A stretch of 64,000 nt of DNA from Melioribacter roseus (lineage in GTDB: Bacteria; Bacteroidota; Ignavibacteria; Ignavibacteriales; Melioribacteraceae), in the NCBI GenBank assembly GCA_020724265.1, contig DYHH01000002.1, positions 201,026 to 265,025 of the forward strand. Direction: 5' to 3'. The notes under the pieces were generated by a model. The model made no database searches. It was not told the DNA's origin and was given only the letters and a program-made list of their open reading frames with translations. The first letter of the stretch is position 1; every line of letters starts with the position of its first letter. Below are positions 47,420-57,540 of this stretch, in pieces. Both the position numbers and the translations under genes were made by a program.

Positions 47420-48184
47420 ATGAAAAAAAGAATACTAATCATCGAAGATGATAAGGAATTAAGAGAGAATATTTATACGCTTCTTTACGAAGAAGGTTAC
47501 GATGTGCTTGCTTGCAGTGATGCCGAAACAGGTTACATTGCCGCTCAACAGAATAAAATTGATTTAATTATCAGCGATATAATGCTCCCCGGTTTAAGCG
47601 GGTATGAATTACTAGAAAAGCTGAATAAAAGCGGCACAACTACAAAAGTTCCTTTTATTTTTTTAAGTGCAAAAGCAGAAAGACATGATTTACGCTTAGG
47701 TATGGAACTTGGTGCTGATGATTATATTTTCAAACCTTTTAAGTCGGAAAATTTACTCAATTCTATCAAGACACGGTTAAAACGTTTTGAGAAGATCAAG
47801 CAATTTGCAAACCACGAAAAAAATGATAACCGTGGTAATATAGTTTATTCGTTGGATGACAGGTTGTTTATTGATTCTAAAACCAAAGCAAATTTTATTA
47901 AAGTTGGCGATATAAAATATATATCTGCGGATAACCAATATTCTGTTGTACATTTAAATAACATGACCGAGTTTCTTTTTCGCAGATCATTAAATAATTG
48001 GGAGAATATACTGCCTGAAAACAGCTTTATAAGAATTCATAGGTCTACAATAATTAATCTTGAGCATGTAACTAAAATTGAGAAATCTTTAAACAATAAA
48101 CACCGGGTCATATTGAATAAAATTGAGACTCCGCTCGAGGTTAGCAAGAGATATATTGCAAAAATTAGATCGAAAAATAAGTAA
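47420..48184 (+). CDS. LytTR-family response regulator
   Basis: A 254-residue protein. The receiver domain (about 1-125) has the acidic pair EDD at 9-11, phosphoacceptor D53 in IISDIMLPG, and K in FKPF. The LytTR DNA-binding domain covers about 150-250 (IKYISADNQYSVVHL, FIRIHRSTIINL). LytTR regulators bind direct-repeat promoter sites as dimers; target genes are not evident here. It lies 7 bp after the PAS kinase and 102 bp before the receiver-kinase fusion. It is paralogous to the regulator at 61600. Confidence 0.93.
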   Translation: MKKRILIIEDDKELRENIYTLLYEEGYDVLACSDAETGYIAAQQNKIDLIISDIMLPGLSGYELLEKLNKSGTTTKVPFIFLSAKAERHDLRLGMELGADDYIFKPFKSENLLNSIKTRLKRFEKIKQFANHEKNDNRGNIVYSLDDRLFIDSKTKANFIKVGDIKYISADNQYSVVHLNNMTEFLFRRSLNNWENILPENSFIRIHRSTIINLEHVTKIEKSLNNKHRVILNKIETPLEVSKRYIAKIRSKNK

Positions 48185-48286
48185 TTAAAACTCTCCCGTT
48201 TACATCAATATTTTGCCGTTTGCAACAGAACAGGTAATTAAATCAAAATAATATTTTAGATTTACAGTGTTAATAAAGAGTAAGAT

Positions 48287-49351
48287 ATGCCTAAAATATT
48301 AGTAGTTGAAGACGAAGAAATAGTCCGCACCAATATTGCTGAAATTCTTGAATCGGAAGGGTTTCAAGTTGAAAGTGCCGAAAACGGTATTAGCGCACTT
48401 CAAAAAATTGATCAGTTTTTCCCTGATGTTATAGTCTCTGATGTGATGATGCCGGGAATGGACGGTTATGAGCTTGTTAAATATATTCAACAGAATCCTC
48501 TGACTTCTAGTATACCTATTATACTTCTTACGGCAAGAGCCGATACACAGGATGTCCGACGCGGAATGCAATATGGTGCAGATGATTATATCACAAAACC
48601 TTTTAGAGCACAGGATTTAATTAATGCCGTAACTACACGCCTGGCAAAACAAAAAAATTATGACCGGAAATTTGAAGAACTCAAATCAAATATTTCGATG
48701 TACATCCCGCACGAACTTAGAACTCCTCTTGTCTCAATACTCGGCTTTGCCGATTTGATAATCAACAATCTCGATGATCTTGATAAAGATGAAATTAGAC
48801 AAATGGCGGGCAAAGTAAAAAATTCCGGACTGAGGCTTTACGAAAGGATTGAGAAATTCCTTTACTTCTCCGAATTAGAATTAATAAAAACCGACCAAAG
48901 ATTGTCTGAAGATTGTGTCATCGACCAAACTCTTGTAGAAAGTTTATTGAGTTCCAAATTCAAAGAAAAGAATATCGAATGTATTGAAGTAAACATCGAA
49001 AAAGAAAAATTATGTTTATCCCAGGATTATTTGACAAGAATTTTAATTGAATTAGTTGATAATGCATATAAGTTTATTGAAAAAGATGCCCAAATTATTG
49101 TTAACGGAAAAACTAATTTCAGCGAGTACATTATTACTGTTGAAGATAACGGCATCGGTATGAGCGAAATAGAAATTAAACAGATTTCCGTCTTTAAGCA
49201 ATTTAACCGCGAAGAGTTTCAGCAGGAAGGAAATGGTTTGGGATTGGCTATCGTAAAATCTATTCTTGATTTAGTAGGCGGCTATTTTGAAGTTGAAAGC
49301 AGCCCCGGGCAAAGAACTAAATTTACTATTCACATACCAACAAAGTCATAA
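48287..49351 (+). CDS. Receiver-histidine kinase fusion (soluble)
   Basis: A 354-residue soluble protein. The N-terminal receiver (about 1-125) carries D52 in VSDVMMPG. After a short linker comes a DHp with H142 in IPHELRTPL, then an ATPase domain with ELVDNAYKF, NGIGMS and GNGLGLAIV. Receiver-first kinases act as intermediate nodes, their kinase activity being set by phosphorylation from another kinase. It is paralogous to the protein encoded at 60088, which also has PHELRTPL at the same distance from the receiver. A ribosome site (GAGTAAG) precedes the start. Confidence 0.9.
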   Translation: MPKILVVEDEEIVRTNIAEILESEGFQVESAENGISALQKIDQFFPDVIVSDVMMPGMDGYELVKYIQQNPLTSSIPIILLTARADTQDVRRGMQYGADDYITKPFRAQDLINAVTTRLAKQKNYDRKFEELKSNISMYIPHELRTPLVSILGFADLIINNLDDLDKDEIRQMAGKVKNSGLRLYERIEKFLYFSELELIKTDQRLSEDCVIDQTLVESLLSSKFKEKNIECIEVNIEKEKLCLSQDYLTRILIELVDNAYKFIEKDAQIIVNGKTNFSEYIITVEDNGIGMSEIEIKQISVFKQFNREEFQQEGNGLGLAIVKSILDLVGGYFEVESSPGQRTKFTIHIPTKS

Positions 49352-49385
49352 TTACAAATTCTTATACTACGCAAATAACATAAGA

Positions 49386-50342
49386 TTATATGCTGCATAT
49401 CCAATCACAAATTGATATAAGTTGTTCATCAACAGTTAAATTGGCTGCGTTAGTTAAAGACTTTGATTCAAGTTGTGAATAGATCTCTTGTGCCATACTC
49501 TTCTCAATTGCAGCACCGACAAAAAAAGTATTTGGATTTAACTTAAATTCAGAAAAAGCTGATCGAATCCTTTCTAAAGCGGTATTTGCGGTTTTCCAAT
49601 GCTCGTCTGCTCCAGCAGGATCAATACCACCTTTCAATTCGCCAAGGGCAATATACTTTTCTGGAGTTTTATGAATTGATGAGTCATTGTTGTTGAATTC
49701 AGAAAATCTTCCAGCGAATAAACAAAGATCAACATTTTTGGCAATAAATGGTGGGGTAAGATTTAACAGAAGGGTTCTGTTTTTCCTTCTTATTTTCCAG
49801 TACAATCCTTTGGTGTTTTCTTCAATAGTTGTGTCGGCGTGAATTCCTTCAATCCAGGTTTTAGATTGTTTATGTAAGTATTTAAACTGCAATCCTTTTA
49901 GAGAAAGTGAAGATATAATACCACGAATTAATTTTTTCTCACCTAAATTACCCGCAATATTACGCATAATACCGCCAAGAGCATCGCCTTTCGTTAAAAG
50001 AAATCTATAAACAAGTTCATCAATAAAGTCATTGCCAGCAGGTTCTAGAAATTTTTCTATTAAGTTTGTTATAGCTTCTGTTTTATCCTTGTTTGATAAA
50101 TGACCAAGGGCTTTTTCACTTAAACCAGATGCGGTCAACAGGGAAGGATAAATATCTGTAAGGTTCAATAAATCTTTTGGCTTTTTAGCTTTAGTGGCAA
50201 GTACCTTTAAACTTTTTGCTTCTTCAATAAATGGAGTCCCTTTTATGTTCTTTTCAAAAGCAATAGAAATAAATCCTTTTCTGGTTGCTTCCTGAGTTGT
50301 TACTAAATCCTCCCATTTTTTAATGTGTTCATTATAAGGCAT
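49386..50342 (-). CDS. Type II restriction endonuclease, AvaI/BsoBI-like
   Basis: A 318-residue protein. The ATG at 50342 is behind GGGAGA, 1 bp after the methyltransferase stop. A longer frame from 50390 overlaps that gene and is less likely. The motif GELKGGIDPAGADEHWKTA at about 234-252, with D205 (NVDLCLF), E235 and K237, forms a PD-(D/E)XK-type active site. The block and total length match the AvaI/BsoBI family, which cuts at CYCGRG. Family membership is recognised from the motif, and the cut site here is untested. Translational coupling after the methyltransferase ensures protection first. It is convergent with 48287, with 34 bp between stops. Confidence 0.75.
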   Translation of the reverse strand: MPYNEHIKKWEDLVTTQEATRKGFISIAFEKNIKGTPFIEEAKSLKVLATKAKKPKDLLNLTDIYPSLLTASGLSEKALGHLSNKDKTEAITNLIEKFLEPAGNDFIDELVYRFLLTKGDALGGIMRNIAGNLGEKKLIRGIISSLSLKGLQFKYLHKQSKTWIEGIHADTTIEENTKGLYWKIRRKNRTLLLNLTPPFIAKNVDLCLFAGRFSEFNNNDSSIHKTPEKYIALGELKGGIDPAGADEHWKTANTALERIRSAFSEFKLNPNTFFVGAAIEKSMAQEIYSQLESKSLTNAANLTVDEQLISICDWICSI

Positions 50343-50343
50343 A

Positions 50344-51783
50344 TTATTTCTCCCAAATATAAACGCATTTACGAAGTTCAGAACGCCCATGCGTTCCCAT
50401 TTGTTGACTACTATTACCTTTTCCTGTTGGTAAGGTCCATATTTTCTTTATTTTAAAACCAATTATTTTTGCAAAGTCTGACAGAATTAAGTCAACCGGT
50501 ATTTCTTCTCCACCGTATCTAACATTATCATTAACCATAACCACAATTCCATCTTTTTTTAATAGTCGATGAAGCTCAAAAATAACAAAAACCATCTCAT
50601 AGAAATAATTCTTTACCATTCTAGGAATATTTGAATTATTTAGTTTACCAAGTTCATTCAATTTAGAAAGAACATCATTAATTTCAGACATTGCTGGATG
50701 CGAAAAGTAAATAGAATTAATAAAATCCAAATCAGATGCTCGATTTAATTTTTTATAAAGATTTTCTAAGTAATTCAACTTTTCTCTATTCTCAACTGTG
50801 CAAGTTAACATCGCTTGACGAAGTTTTTTAACATCATCATCATTATTATGTAAAAATATTAATTCTAGCGCGTATGTTCTCGTATAGTCATATCTGTTGC
50901 AGTATGGAGGAGATGTCATCACAAAATCAAATGTATTGGAACTCATATTCGGTAAAATTTCTAGAGAAGAACCTTTTAGAATTTTGGGGTCAGTCATTAC
51001 AATATTTGTTTCTTCTGGAGCAAATAGATCAAAATTCTGATTGGGTGAAAGATCCTCAATAATTTCCTCTATTTTTTCTTTTACAATTAAAATAAAATCA
51101 AAAATCTCACCTTTATTAAATTCTGCATTTCCATTAGATCGGTTTGCTCTTGAATCCCATCTTAAATACTGTCCATCTTTTCTTGTATAACTAATTTCTT
51201 CCAAAACAGAAAAAGCAGCAAATTCCATAAGCACTCTTATCGAATTATTTTTTATGTTTTTACAACAAATTAGATAGCGATTTAAATTTTTTTCATTTTC
51301 CTCAGGAAATGCTCCACGTGTAATAGAGATATGTTGAATAAATGAATCTGTGGTTGAAGTTTTATAAAAAGAGTTCCAAAAAGAACTGACTTCATTTTTG
51401 AATTCTTCAAGTGACACCTTTTCAGCTGCTAATCTTGCTTGTACATTAAATACACCAATAGGTAGAAGTTCGATTCCGGTGGATTGCCAACCTTTTTCTC
51501 TTGCGGCAAATAAAGTAGCTCCAGATCCAGCAAATGGATCTAAAATATGCCCTTTAGAGGGGTGATATTTTTCAATGAAATAATTAATTAATTTTTTTGA
51601 AAATCCTTCTTTATACTTAAACCATCTATAAAATGGTTCTTTTTTATTAGCTTGAAAACTAACTAATGTTCTGTTTAGAGTATGGTCGGTTTCAATTAAA
51701 TCTTTATATTGATCAAAAAGCTTTTCTCTTTCTGTTGGGATAAGTACTTGTTTACTTACATAACTTAAACTAGTTTCAGACAT
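50344..51783 (-). CDS. DNA amino-methyltransferase of the restriction-modification pair (probably N4-cytosine)
   Basis: About 479 residues from the ATG at 51783, preferred because AGGA lies at the right distance; another ATG lies at 51804. The SAM-binding motif DPFAGSGATLF is at about 82-92. The catalytic motif TSPPY at about 290-294 has serine first, typical of N4-cytosine methyltransferases. The order motif I, long middle region, motif IV resembles the alpha-type arrangement. The region between probably includes target recognition. It is followed after 1 bp by the endonuclease, making a two-gene R-M unit set within signalling genes of opposite or unrelated function. Confidence 0.88.
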   Translation of the reverse strand: MSETSLSYVSKQVLIPTEREKLFDQYKDLIETDHTLNRTLVSFQANKKEPFYRWFKYKEGFSKKLINYFIEKYHPSKGHILDPFAGSGATLFAAREKGWQSTGIELLPIGVFNVQARLAAEKVSLEEFKNEVSSFWNSFYKTSTTDSFIQHISITRGAFPEENEKNLNRYLICCKNIKNNSIRVLMEFAAFSVLEEISYTRKDGQYLRWDSRANRSNGNAEFNKGEIFDFILIVKEKIEEIIEDLSPNQNFDLFAPEETNIVMTDPKILKGSSLEILPNMSSNTFDFVMTSPPYCNRYDYTRTYALELIFLHNNDDDVKKLRQAMLTCTVENREKLNYLENLYKKLNRASDLDFINSIYFSHPAMSEINDVLSKLNELGKLNNSNIPRMVKNYFYEMVFVIFELHRLLKKDGIVVMVNDNVRYGGEEIPVDLILSDFAKIIGFKIKKIWTLPTGKGNSSQQMGTHGRSELRKCVYIWEK

Positions 51784-52019
51784 TGTAAATCCTGTTAACT
51801 TCATATGCTTACAATAAATTTAACATAAATTTGCCAAAAGTACTGAATAAGATTTCAGAAAACATAAATCACAATAACCTTTCCTCGAAACTTCGTTTTA
51901 AGTGCAAATTTTTTCCAAAATGTGAAACCTCTCACTAAACTTGTTGCGTTTTCTTTCGATAATTAGATAGAGGTAAGTAGATTTATTTCTCTGCCAACTT
52001 TTTAGAAATTAAATTCTGT
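51784..52019. other. Divergent intergenic region (236 bp)
   Basis: This gap separates the - strand methyltransferase from the + strand kinase at 52020 and must hold both promoters. On the - strand, TTTGG followed by an AT-rich TAAATTTA block around 51810-51835 loosely resembles a Bacteroidota-type promoter. No convincing operator, repeat or RNA gene is visible. Confidence 0.3.
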
Positions 52020-53228
52020 ATGATTCTGCAAGAACAAATACGAAACGATGACTACAAACAAATTTTTAAATTTGCTCCTTCCGCTATTATAGAAATTGAT
52101 GATTCGGGGTGTATTCTTAATTATAATTTATCCGCAGAATCACTTCTTTCCCAAATAACAGAAGAAATACCAAATACAAATTTAATTGATATTGCATCTT
52201 CTGAAAGTAGAGAAAAAATATCGGGGATAATCAGTCATTTGCTTAAAAGTAAACTTGAAGAGTTTACAGGGTTAGAAGCGGAGTTTGAATCACATGACTT
52301 ATCAATTCTTACCTTGCTGCTTAGATTTTCGGTAATTGAATCAGCCCCGGAAGATGAAAAGAGAATTTTTGTTACCCTTGAAGATATTTCAAAATATAAA
52401 GAAGACCAGCAGTACTATCGCCGCTATTTCGAAGAGATTCAAATTACACGTGATGACCTTGAAGTAAGAACTAGCGAATTGGCAATGCTGAACGAAAAAC
52501 TTCGGCAGTCCGAGATTGAACTGGAAAAGATGAATAAAAACAAAGACCGTTTCTTTTCAATCATCTCTCATGATTTGAGAAGTCCTTTCAATTCGCTTCT
52601 TGGATTAACAAGATGGATGATGGAAGATTTTGATAGTTTCTCAAAAGAGGAAATTAAAGAATCTGTTACGAATCTTTACCAGGTTTCCGAAGGACTATTT
52701 CATTTGTTGGAAGATCTGTTGGATTGGTCGAGAATACAATTCAACAGGATAGATTTTCAACCTGAAGTCTTCAATCTGCACAATGTAATAACACGAGTAT
52801 TGACATCATTAAAACCGGTAGCTATTGAAAAAAATATTAATGTTGTAAACCTTGTTTCGAAGAATTGTACAATTAATGCAGATCAGCATATGATACAGGC
52901 AATTATTCGAAATCTTGTTAACAATTCTATTAAATTTACCCCTCATTTCGGTTTAATAAAAATTACAGCCGGTTTCGATTTGGAAGACCTGATAATTTTA
53001 GTCGAAGATACCGGGGTCGGCATGACAAGCAGAACCCTTCAAAATTTATTTAAGCTTGAATCCAAAACTACAACTAAAGGTACGGAAGGTGAGTCTGGAA
53101 CCGGTCTTGGTCTTTTAATCTGCAGAGAATTTGTCGAAAAACACAACGGTAAAATTTGGGCAACAAGCGAATTGGAAAAAGGGAGTAAATTTTTTATCCG
53201 CATACCTCTTGAACCAAAAGCGAATTAA
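52020..53228 (+). CDS. Soluble PAS sensor histidine kinase
   Basis: A 402-residue protein without membrane segments. A PAS domain covers about 10-125 (IFKFAPSAIIEIDDSGCIL). A coiled coil (about 125-175) leads into the DHp with H184 in IISHDLRSPFNSL. The ATPase domain has NLVNNSIKF, DTGVGM and GTGLGLLIC. The kinase core closely resembles that of 53278 (IISHDLRSPFTALFG, SGTGMGLLLC), the neighbouring convergent gene 49 bp away. No cognate regulator is adjacent, so signalling may go through one of the LytTR or receiver-kinase proteins nearby. Confidence 0.9.
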   Translation: MILQEQIRNDDYKQIFKFAPSAIIEIDDSGCILNYNLSAESLLSQITEEIPNTNLIDIASSESREKISGIISHLLKSKLEEFTGLEAEFESHDLSILTLLLRFSVIESAPEDEKRIFVTLEDISKYKEDQQYYRRYFEEIQITRDDLEVRTSELAMLNEKLRQSEIELEKMNKNKDRFFSIISHDLRSPFNSLLGLTRWMMEDFDSFSKEEIKESVTNLYQVSEGLFHLLEDLLDWSRIQFNRIDFQPEVFNLHNVITRVLTSLKPVAIEKNINVVNLVSKNCTINADQHMIQAIIRNLVNNSIKFTPHFGLIKITAGFDLEDLIILVEDTGVGMTSRTLQNLFKLESKTTTKGTEGESGTGLGLLICREFVEKHNGKIWATSELEKGSKFFIRIPLEPKAN

Positions 53229-53277
53229 TTATTAATAATCATTCCGCAGACAGTTGTTACTAATCATCAAATATATT

Positions 53278-55152
53278 TTATGCACATAACAGTTGTTTAA
53301 TACTGTTTTTAGGAAGTGAAACGAAAAAGGTAGTTCCTTCATTAACTTTACTTTCAACCCAAATTCTGCCGAAGTTTTTATCAACCAGTTCTTTGCATAA
53401 CAACAACCCCATACCGGTTCCGCTTTCACTATCGGTGCCATTACGTTGTTTTTCTTTACTAAGGCTGAATAAATTCTTTAGTATTTGATCCGGTATACCA
53501 ATTCCGCTGTCTGTTATACTTAAAATTATTTCATCCTTTTTTTCAGCTGTATTAATCTTAATCGTACCCCCTTTATTAGTAAATTTAATCGCATTTGAAA
53601 TTAGGTTGCGAATGACTGTAAAAATCATATCCTCATCAAAGTATGCTTTGCAGCTCTCATCACATTCGGAAATCAAATTGATGTTCTTTAAGGATGTGTT
53701 TAGAGAGTAAAGTTCAACAATTCTATTAATTAATTCGGACAAATTATTTTGGGTAGGATTAAATACTAATCTACTGTTTTGAACTTTAGACCACTCAAGT
53801 AAGTCATTAATAAGAGATAATAAATTAGTTGAAACCTTTTGAGCAATATTTATAAATTCTTTCCGTTCCTCGTCGCTGTATTCATCATAACTTTCTTGAA
53901 GCATATTTAATGAACCGAAAAGAGCAGTAAAGGGACTTCGTAAATCGTGAGAAATAATCGATAGGAGTTTGTCTTTGTTTAAATTAACTGCTTCTAACTG
54001 TTGTAATGACTGCAATAATTTTATTTCAGCTTCTTTTCTGTAAGTGATATCTTCAATAACAAGCAAGTTTTGTTTTTCGTTATGAACAAAAGGTACAAGT
54101 GATAAATCGAGATATTTACTCTGATCATTACAATCGATTAACCGACATTCGAAGTTTTTTATTTCCTTATTATTTGATAATAATTCTGAGAAACGGAAGT
54201 TCTCTTCATTTTTATTAAGTCGTGAGGCGATATTATCAAGACTAATTTCATTTTCACCCATTTGAAATATATCACACATTCTATTATTAATAACAGTAAT
54301 TTTATTTGTTTCATCAACAACCAATAACCCGCTTGGTATTGTGGAGTAAATTGTTTCGAGAAAGGATTTATTTTCCATTAGTTTATTATAAGATTCTTCA
54401 ATTGAATTAGCCATGGCTGAGAAGGAATTTGCTAAAGATGAAATTTCATCTTTTGTATTTACTTTTAGTCTAATGGAGTAATCCCCATTTGCTATTTGTG
54501 ATGCAGCCTTTTCAAGCTTCTTTATCGGTTTTGTTATTCTATGAATTGTCAACAAAATAATTACCAAACTAAAAAGAAAACCGACTGATATAATATTAAA
54601 TATTACTTTGGATTGTTGGCTTTTTAGCTTTTCATTTTCATTCAAGAGATTTGCGATCCTGTCGGCAATACCATCAAATATTCTTGTCGTATTTTTATTT
54701 ATACGTTCTCCGTATTCATAATCAATAGTTTCCATCAATTGAATTACGTTATCAGGAACAAATGGCTGATTTAATGTAAAGATATTTTGGGAAATACTTC
54801 TTATTGAGTCAATATCTGTTTTAATTTCGTTAAAGAGGTCCTCTTCATTTTGGGAAAGGTTTATTTGAGCAAAGTCACTTAGATATTTGTTCAAAGTAGC
54901 GTTAATATTTTGAAAGTCATTTATGTATTTATTATCACCTGAAATAATATAATCGTTGCTTGCCATTAAAGTTCGGGCAACCGTAAATCTAAGATTACCC
55001 GCAAGAATTTGCTTTCTAATTTCTTCGGTTATTTTGTTTGTATGAAAGCTATTTTTGTTTAGAGAGTAGTACGCAAAATAACCCATTGCACTTAAGAGAA
55101 ATAGGACAACAAAAAATCCAAAAGCTATTTTAAGTCCAATTGAAAATTTCAT
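53278..55152 (-). CDS. Membrane HAMP-PAS sensor histidine kinase
   Basis: A 624-residue kinase. Membrane helices at about 8-28 and 185-207 enclose a helical CHASE3/four-helix-type sensor. HAMP follows at about 208-260 (ITKPIKKLEKAASQIANGDY) and a PAS at about 275-385 (TIPSGLLVVDETNKITVIN). The DHp has IISHDLRSPF, and the ATPase domain has SGTGMGLLLCKE. It is the last gene of the - strand chemotaxis cluster, 20 bp after the MCP at 55173. It may therefore respond to the same stimulus as that receptor. It is paralogous to 52020. Confidence 0.9.
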   Translation of the reverse strand: MKFSIGLKIAFGFFVVLFLLSAMGYFAYYSLNKNSFHTNKITEEIRKQILAGNLRFTVARTLMASNDYIISGDNKYINDFQNINATLNKYLSDFAQINLSQNEEDLFNEIKTDIDSIRSISQNIFTLNQPFVPDNVIQLMETIDYEYGERINKNTTRIFDGIADRIANLLNENEKLKSQQSKVIFNIISVGFLFSLVIILLTIHRITKPIKKLEKAASQIANGDYSIRLKVNTKDEISSLANSFSAMANSIEESYNKLMENKSFLETIYSTIPSGLLVVDETNKITVINNRMCDIFQMGENEISLDNIASRLNKNEENFRFSELLSNNKEIKNFECRLIDCNDQSKYLDLSLVPFVHNEKQNLLVIEDITYRKEAEIKLLQSLQQLEAVNLNKDKLLSIISHDLRSPFTALFGSLNMLQESYDEYSDEERKEFINIAQKVSTNLLSLINDLLEWSKVQNSRLVFNPTQNNLSELINRIVELYSLNTSLKNINLISECDESCKAYFDEDMIFTVIRNLISNAIKFTNKGGTIKINTAEKKDEIILSITDSGIGIPDQILKNLFSLSKEKQRNGTDSESGTGMGLLLCKELVDKNFGRIWVESKVNEGTTFFVSLPKNSIKQLLCA

Positions 55153-55172
55153 ATTATAATTTCGTCCCGTTA

Positions 55173-57506
55173 TTAGTTCTGAATTAATCTTCCGTTTTCT
55201 CTTACTGTATATGCAGAATGCGAATCGTATTTATTCTTATTCAGCTTAAACTTGGTAATTAAATTCTGCAAATTTTCGGTTAATCTATTCAAATCTTCCG
55301 AAGCACGGGCAATTTGTTGAATGCCGGTTGCAGATTGATGGGTAACGCTACTTATTGCTTCTATGTTTTGACTAATTTGTTCGGCTGCTGAAGATTGTTC
55401 TTCACTAGCGGAGGCTACTTGGTTTATAACATCAACTACCTGGTGCGATGATTCAATTATTTTTCGTAATGAGGCGCCGGCTTGTTCTGCAAGTTCTCTT
55501 CCTCTTTCCACTTCTTGGGTTCCTTCTTCCATTGATTGAACAGCGCCGCCGGTTTCTTTTTGAATTGTTGTAATCATTGTGGCAATTTCTTTTGTTGCTT
55601 TAGTTGTTCTTTCCGCAAGCTTTCGAACTTCATCGGCAACAACTGCAAATCCTCTACCTTGCTCGCCGGCGCGCGCAGCTTCAATTGCCGCGTTTAAAGC
55701 CAGCAAGTTTGTTTGATCTGCTATATCGTCTATTACTTGAACAATTTCACCTATCTTATCACTACTCTTACCCAAATCTTTTACAGTATGAGCAGCTTTA
55801 GCAACTACTTCGGAAATTCTATTCATACCAACAACAGTATTATCGACAACATTACCACCTTCACTTGCCAATTGACCGGCATTCTTTGCTTCTTGCGTAG
55901 CTTGTGAAGCATTCTTTGTTGTTTCCAAAATTGTTGAAGTCATTTGCTGAACAGCGCTTGCAATTTCGTTAGCTTGTGCAGATTGTTCTTGCGCACCGGC
56001 TGCCATTTCTTCCGAAGATGATGATATTTGACTGCTTGCACTAGCTGTTGCTGAAACTGCCTCGGTTACTTTCTCAATCATCATACGTATATTGGCAACT
56101 ACTTTGTTGAAACCGGTATACAACGAACCGATAATATCATCTTTTTCTTTTTCGAGGTTAACGGTGAGATCACCTTCTGCAAATTTGTCCATCTCGGTTA
56201 ATATTGTTCTTACGCTTCGTTCTAAATAATTTTTTTGCTCTTCGGATTCTCTAACAGCTTCTTCCACTTTTTGCTCGACACTTTCTTTTTCTGCACGCAA
56301 ATCATTATATGCTTTGCGAAGATTCTCAATCATCTTGTTAAAGGCTGAGGCGAGCTGACCAATTTCATCTTTAGAATCATGCTCTATTGTTTGGTTTAAG
56401 TCACCTTCGCTTACTTTAATTGCGGAAACAGCTAAAATATTTACCGGCTGAGTTATTAATCTTGATATCCATACTGAGATAAACAATACGCAGGCTAATA
56501 CAAGTAATAGAAGACCGGAAAGGAATAAACTATAAGTACTACTCATGCTTTGTTCTTCAGCTAAACGATGAGCTTCTTTACTTACAATTTCCGAAACGTT
56601 TAAAATTGAGTTTATTCCTGCTGTTGATTGTTGAATCCATTCGGATGTAGTGATATGATAAGGTTCATTATTAAGCCCGGCAGTATATACTGCTGCTCTT
56701 GTTCTTTCAAGTTCAACCAGGAAAGAGTTTTCCATCTCATCAATAGCATTTTTAATTGCCGCGGTAATATTTAAATTCTCTTTTAGCTCAAGAATAGAGC
56801 GAAGATTTTCTTCAACAACGCCTCTATATCTCATAAGATTGATTAGTTGTTCACCTTGAATTGGTTGATTATTACCGATCAAGGCACCGATTTCGGCTCG
56901 TTCTCTTCCGGCAAATTCACTTGCATAGAAGATCGAATTTTTTACTATGCTGTTAAATTCCAAAACATTTTCAAGTTTATTATCGGAGATAAAAAGTGAC
57001 TTTGCCAGATCATTACTACTCATAATTAATTCGGTTTGAGTATCAATCCAAGAAGTAATTAACTGTACATCAGCGGTTGACTTGGTTAGAATGAGGTCTA
57101 ATGTTCTTCTTGCTTCGTTTCTCTTGTTTTTTATTGTTTCAACGCGTGTAAGTTTGCGGGCTACCATTGGGTTATCGGAAGCAAAAGAATTTGCAATTTC
57201 AAGAGCAGTTTCTAAGTATTCATCTCCTTTTTGTCTAACCGAGTTGATTTTAGAGTATGTATTAACATCCTCCGGGTTTGAGAGTACGGTTGCGGTTATA
57301 CCGCGTTCTAATGCTTGTTGACCCGCAGCCAGTAAAATATAATCTGAAGCCTTGTTTGCTTCGTTCAGATTTTTAGACCTTGAATAATCGTTAAAGGAAG
57401 ATAGCATAAGGCTTCCAATTCCGAATAAAGCTATTACTCCGATTAAAGCAACAATCATTCCAAGCTTGAAGTTAATTTTCAGATTTTGAATAAATGTTTT
57501 CATCAT
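55173..57506 (-). CDS. Methyl-accepting chemotaxis protein with NIT-like sensor
   Basis: A 777-residue chemoreceptor. The first TM is at about 14-35. The all-helical extracytoplasmic domain (about 40-325) includes [19 protein letters not shown] and [11 protein letters not shown], patterns of nitrate/nitrite-sensing (NIT) domains. The second TM is at about 328-352. Two successive HAMP units follow (about 353-405 and 445-500). The signalling domain carries the hairpin tip [20 protein letters not shown]. No C-terminal receptor-methylation docking pentapeptide is seen. The ligand is suggested only by domain resemblance. It is in the same unit as CheW at 59585. Confidence 0.9.
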   Translation of the reverse strand: MMKTFIQNLKINFKLGMIVALIGVIALFGIGSLMLSSFNDYSRSKNLNEANKASDYILLAAGQQALERGITATVLSNPEDVNTYSKINSVRQKGDEYLETALEIANSFASDNPMVARKLTRVETIKNKRNEARRTLDLILTKSTADVQLITSWIDTQTELIMSSNDLAKSLFISDNKLENVLEFNSIVKNSIFYASEFAGRERAEIGALIGNNQPIQGEQLINLMRYRGVVEENLRSILELKENLNITAAIKNAIDEMENSFLVELERTRAAVYTAGLNNEPYHITTSEWIQQSTAGINSILNVSEIVSKEAHRLAEEQSMSSTYSLFLSGLLLLVLACVLFISVWISRLITQPVNILAVSAIKVSEGDLNQTIEHDSKDEIGQLASAFNKMIENLRKAYNDLRAEKESVEQKVEEAVRESEEQKNYLERSVRTILTEMDKFAEGDLTVNLEKEKDDIIGSLYTGFNKVVANIRMMIEKVTEAVSATASASSQISSSSEEMAAGAQEQSAQANEIASAVQQMTSTILETTKNASQATQEAKNAGQLASEGGNVVDNTVVGMNRISEVVAKAAHTVKDLGKSSDKIGEIVQVIDDIADQTNLLALNAAIEAARAGEQGRGFAVVADEVRKLAERTTKATKEIATMITTIQKETGGAVQSMEEGTQEVERGRELAEQAGASLRKIIESSHQVVDVINQVASASEEQSSAAEQISQNIEAISSVTHQSATGIQQIARASEDLNRLTENLQNLITKFKLNKNKYDSHSAYTVRENGRLIQN

Positions 57507-57540
57507 CTTTTCCCTTGAAGTTTATTAATTAATAAAAATG

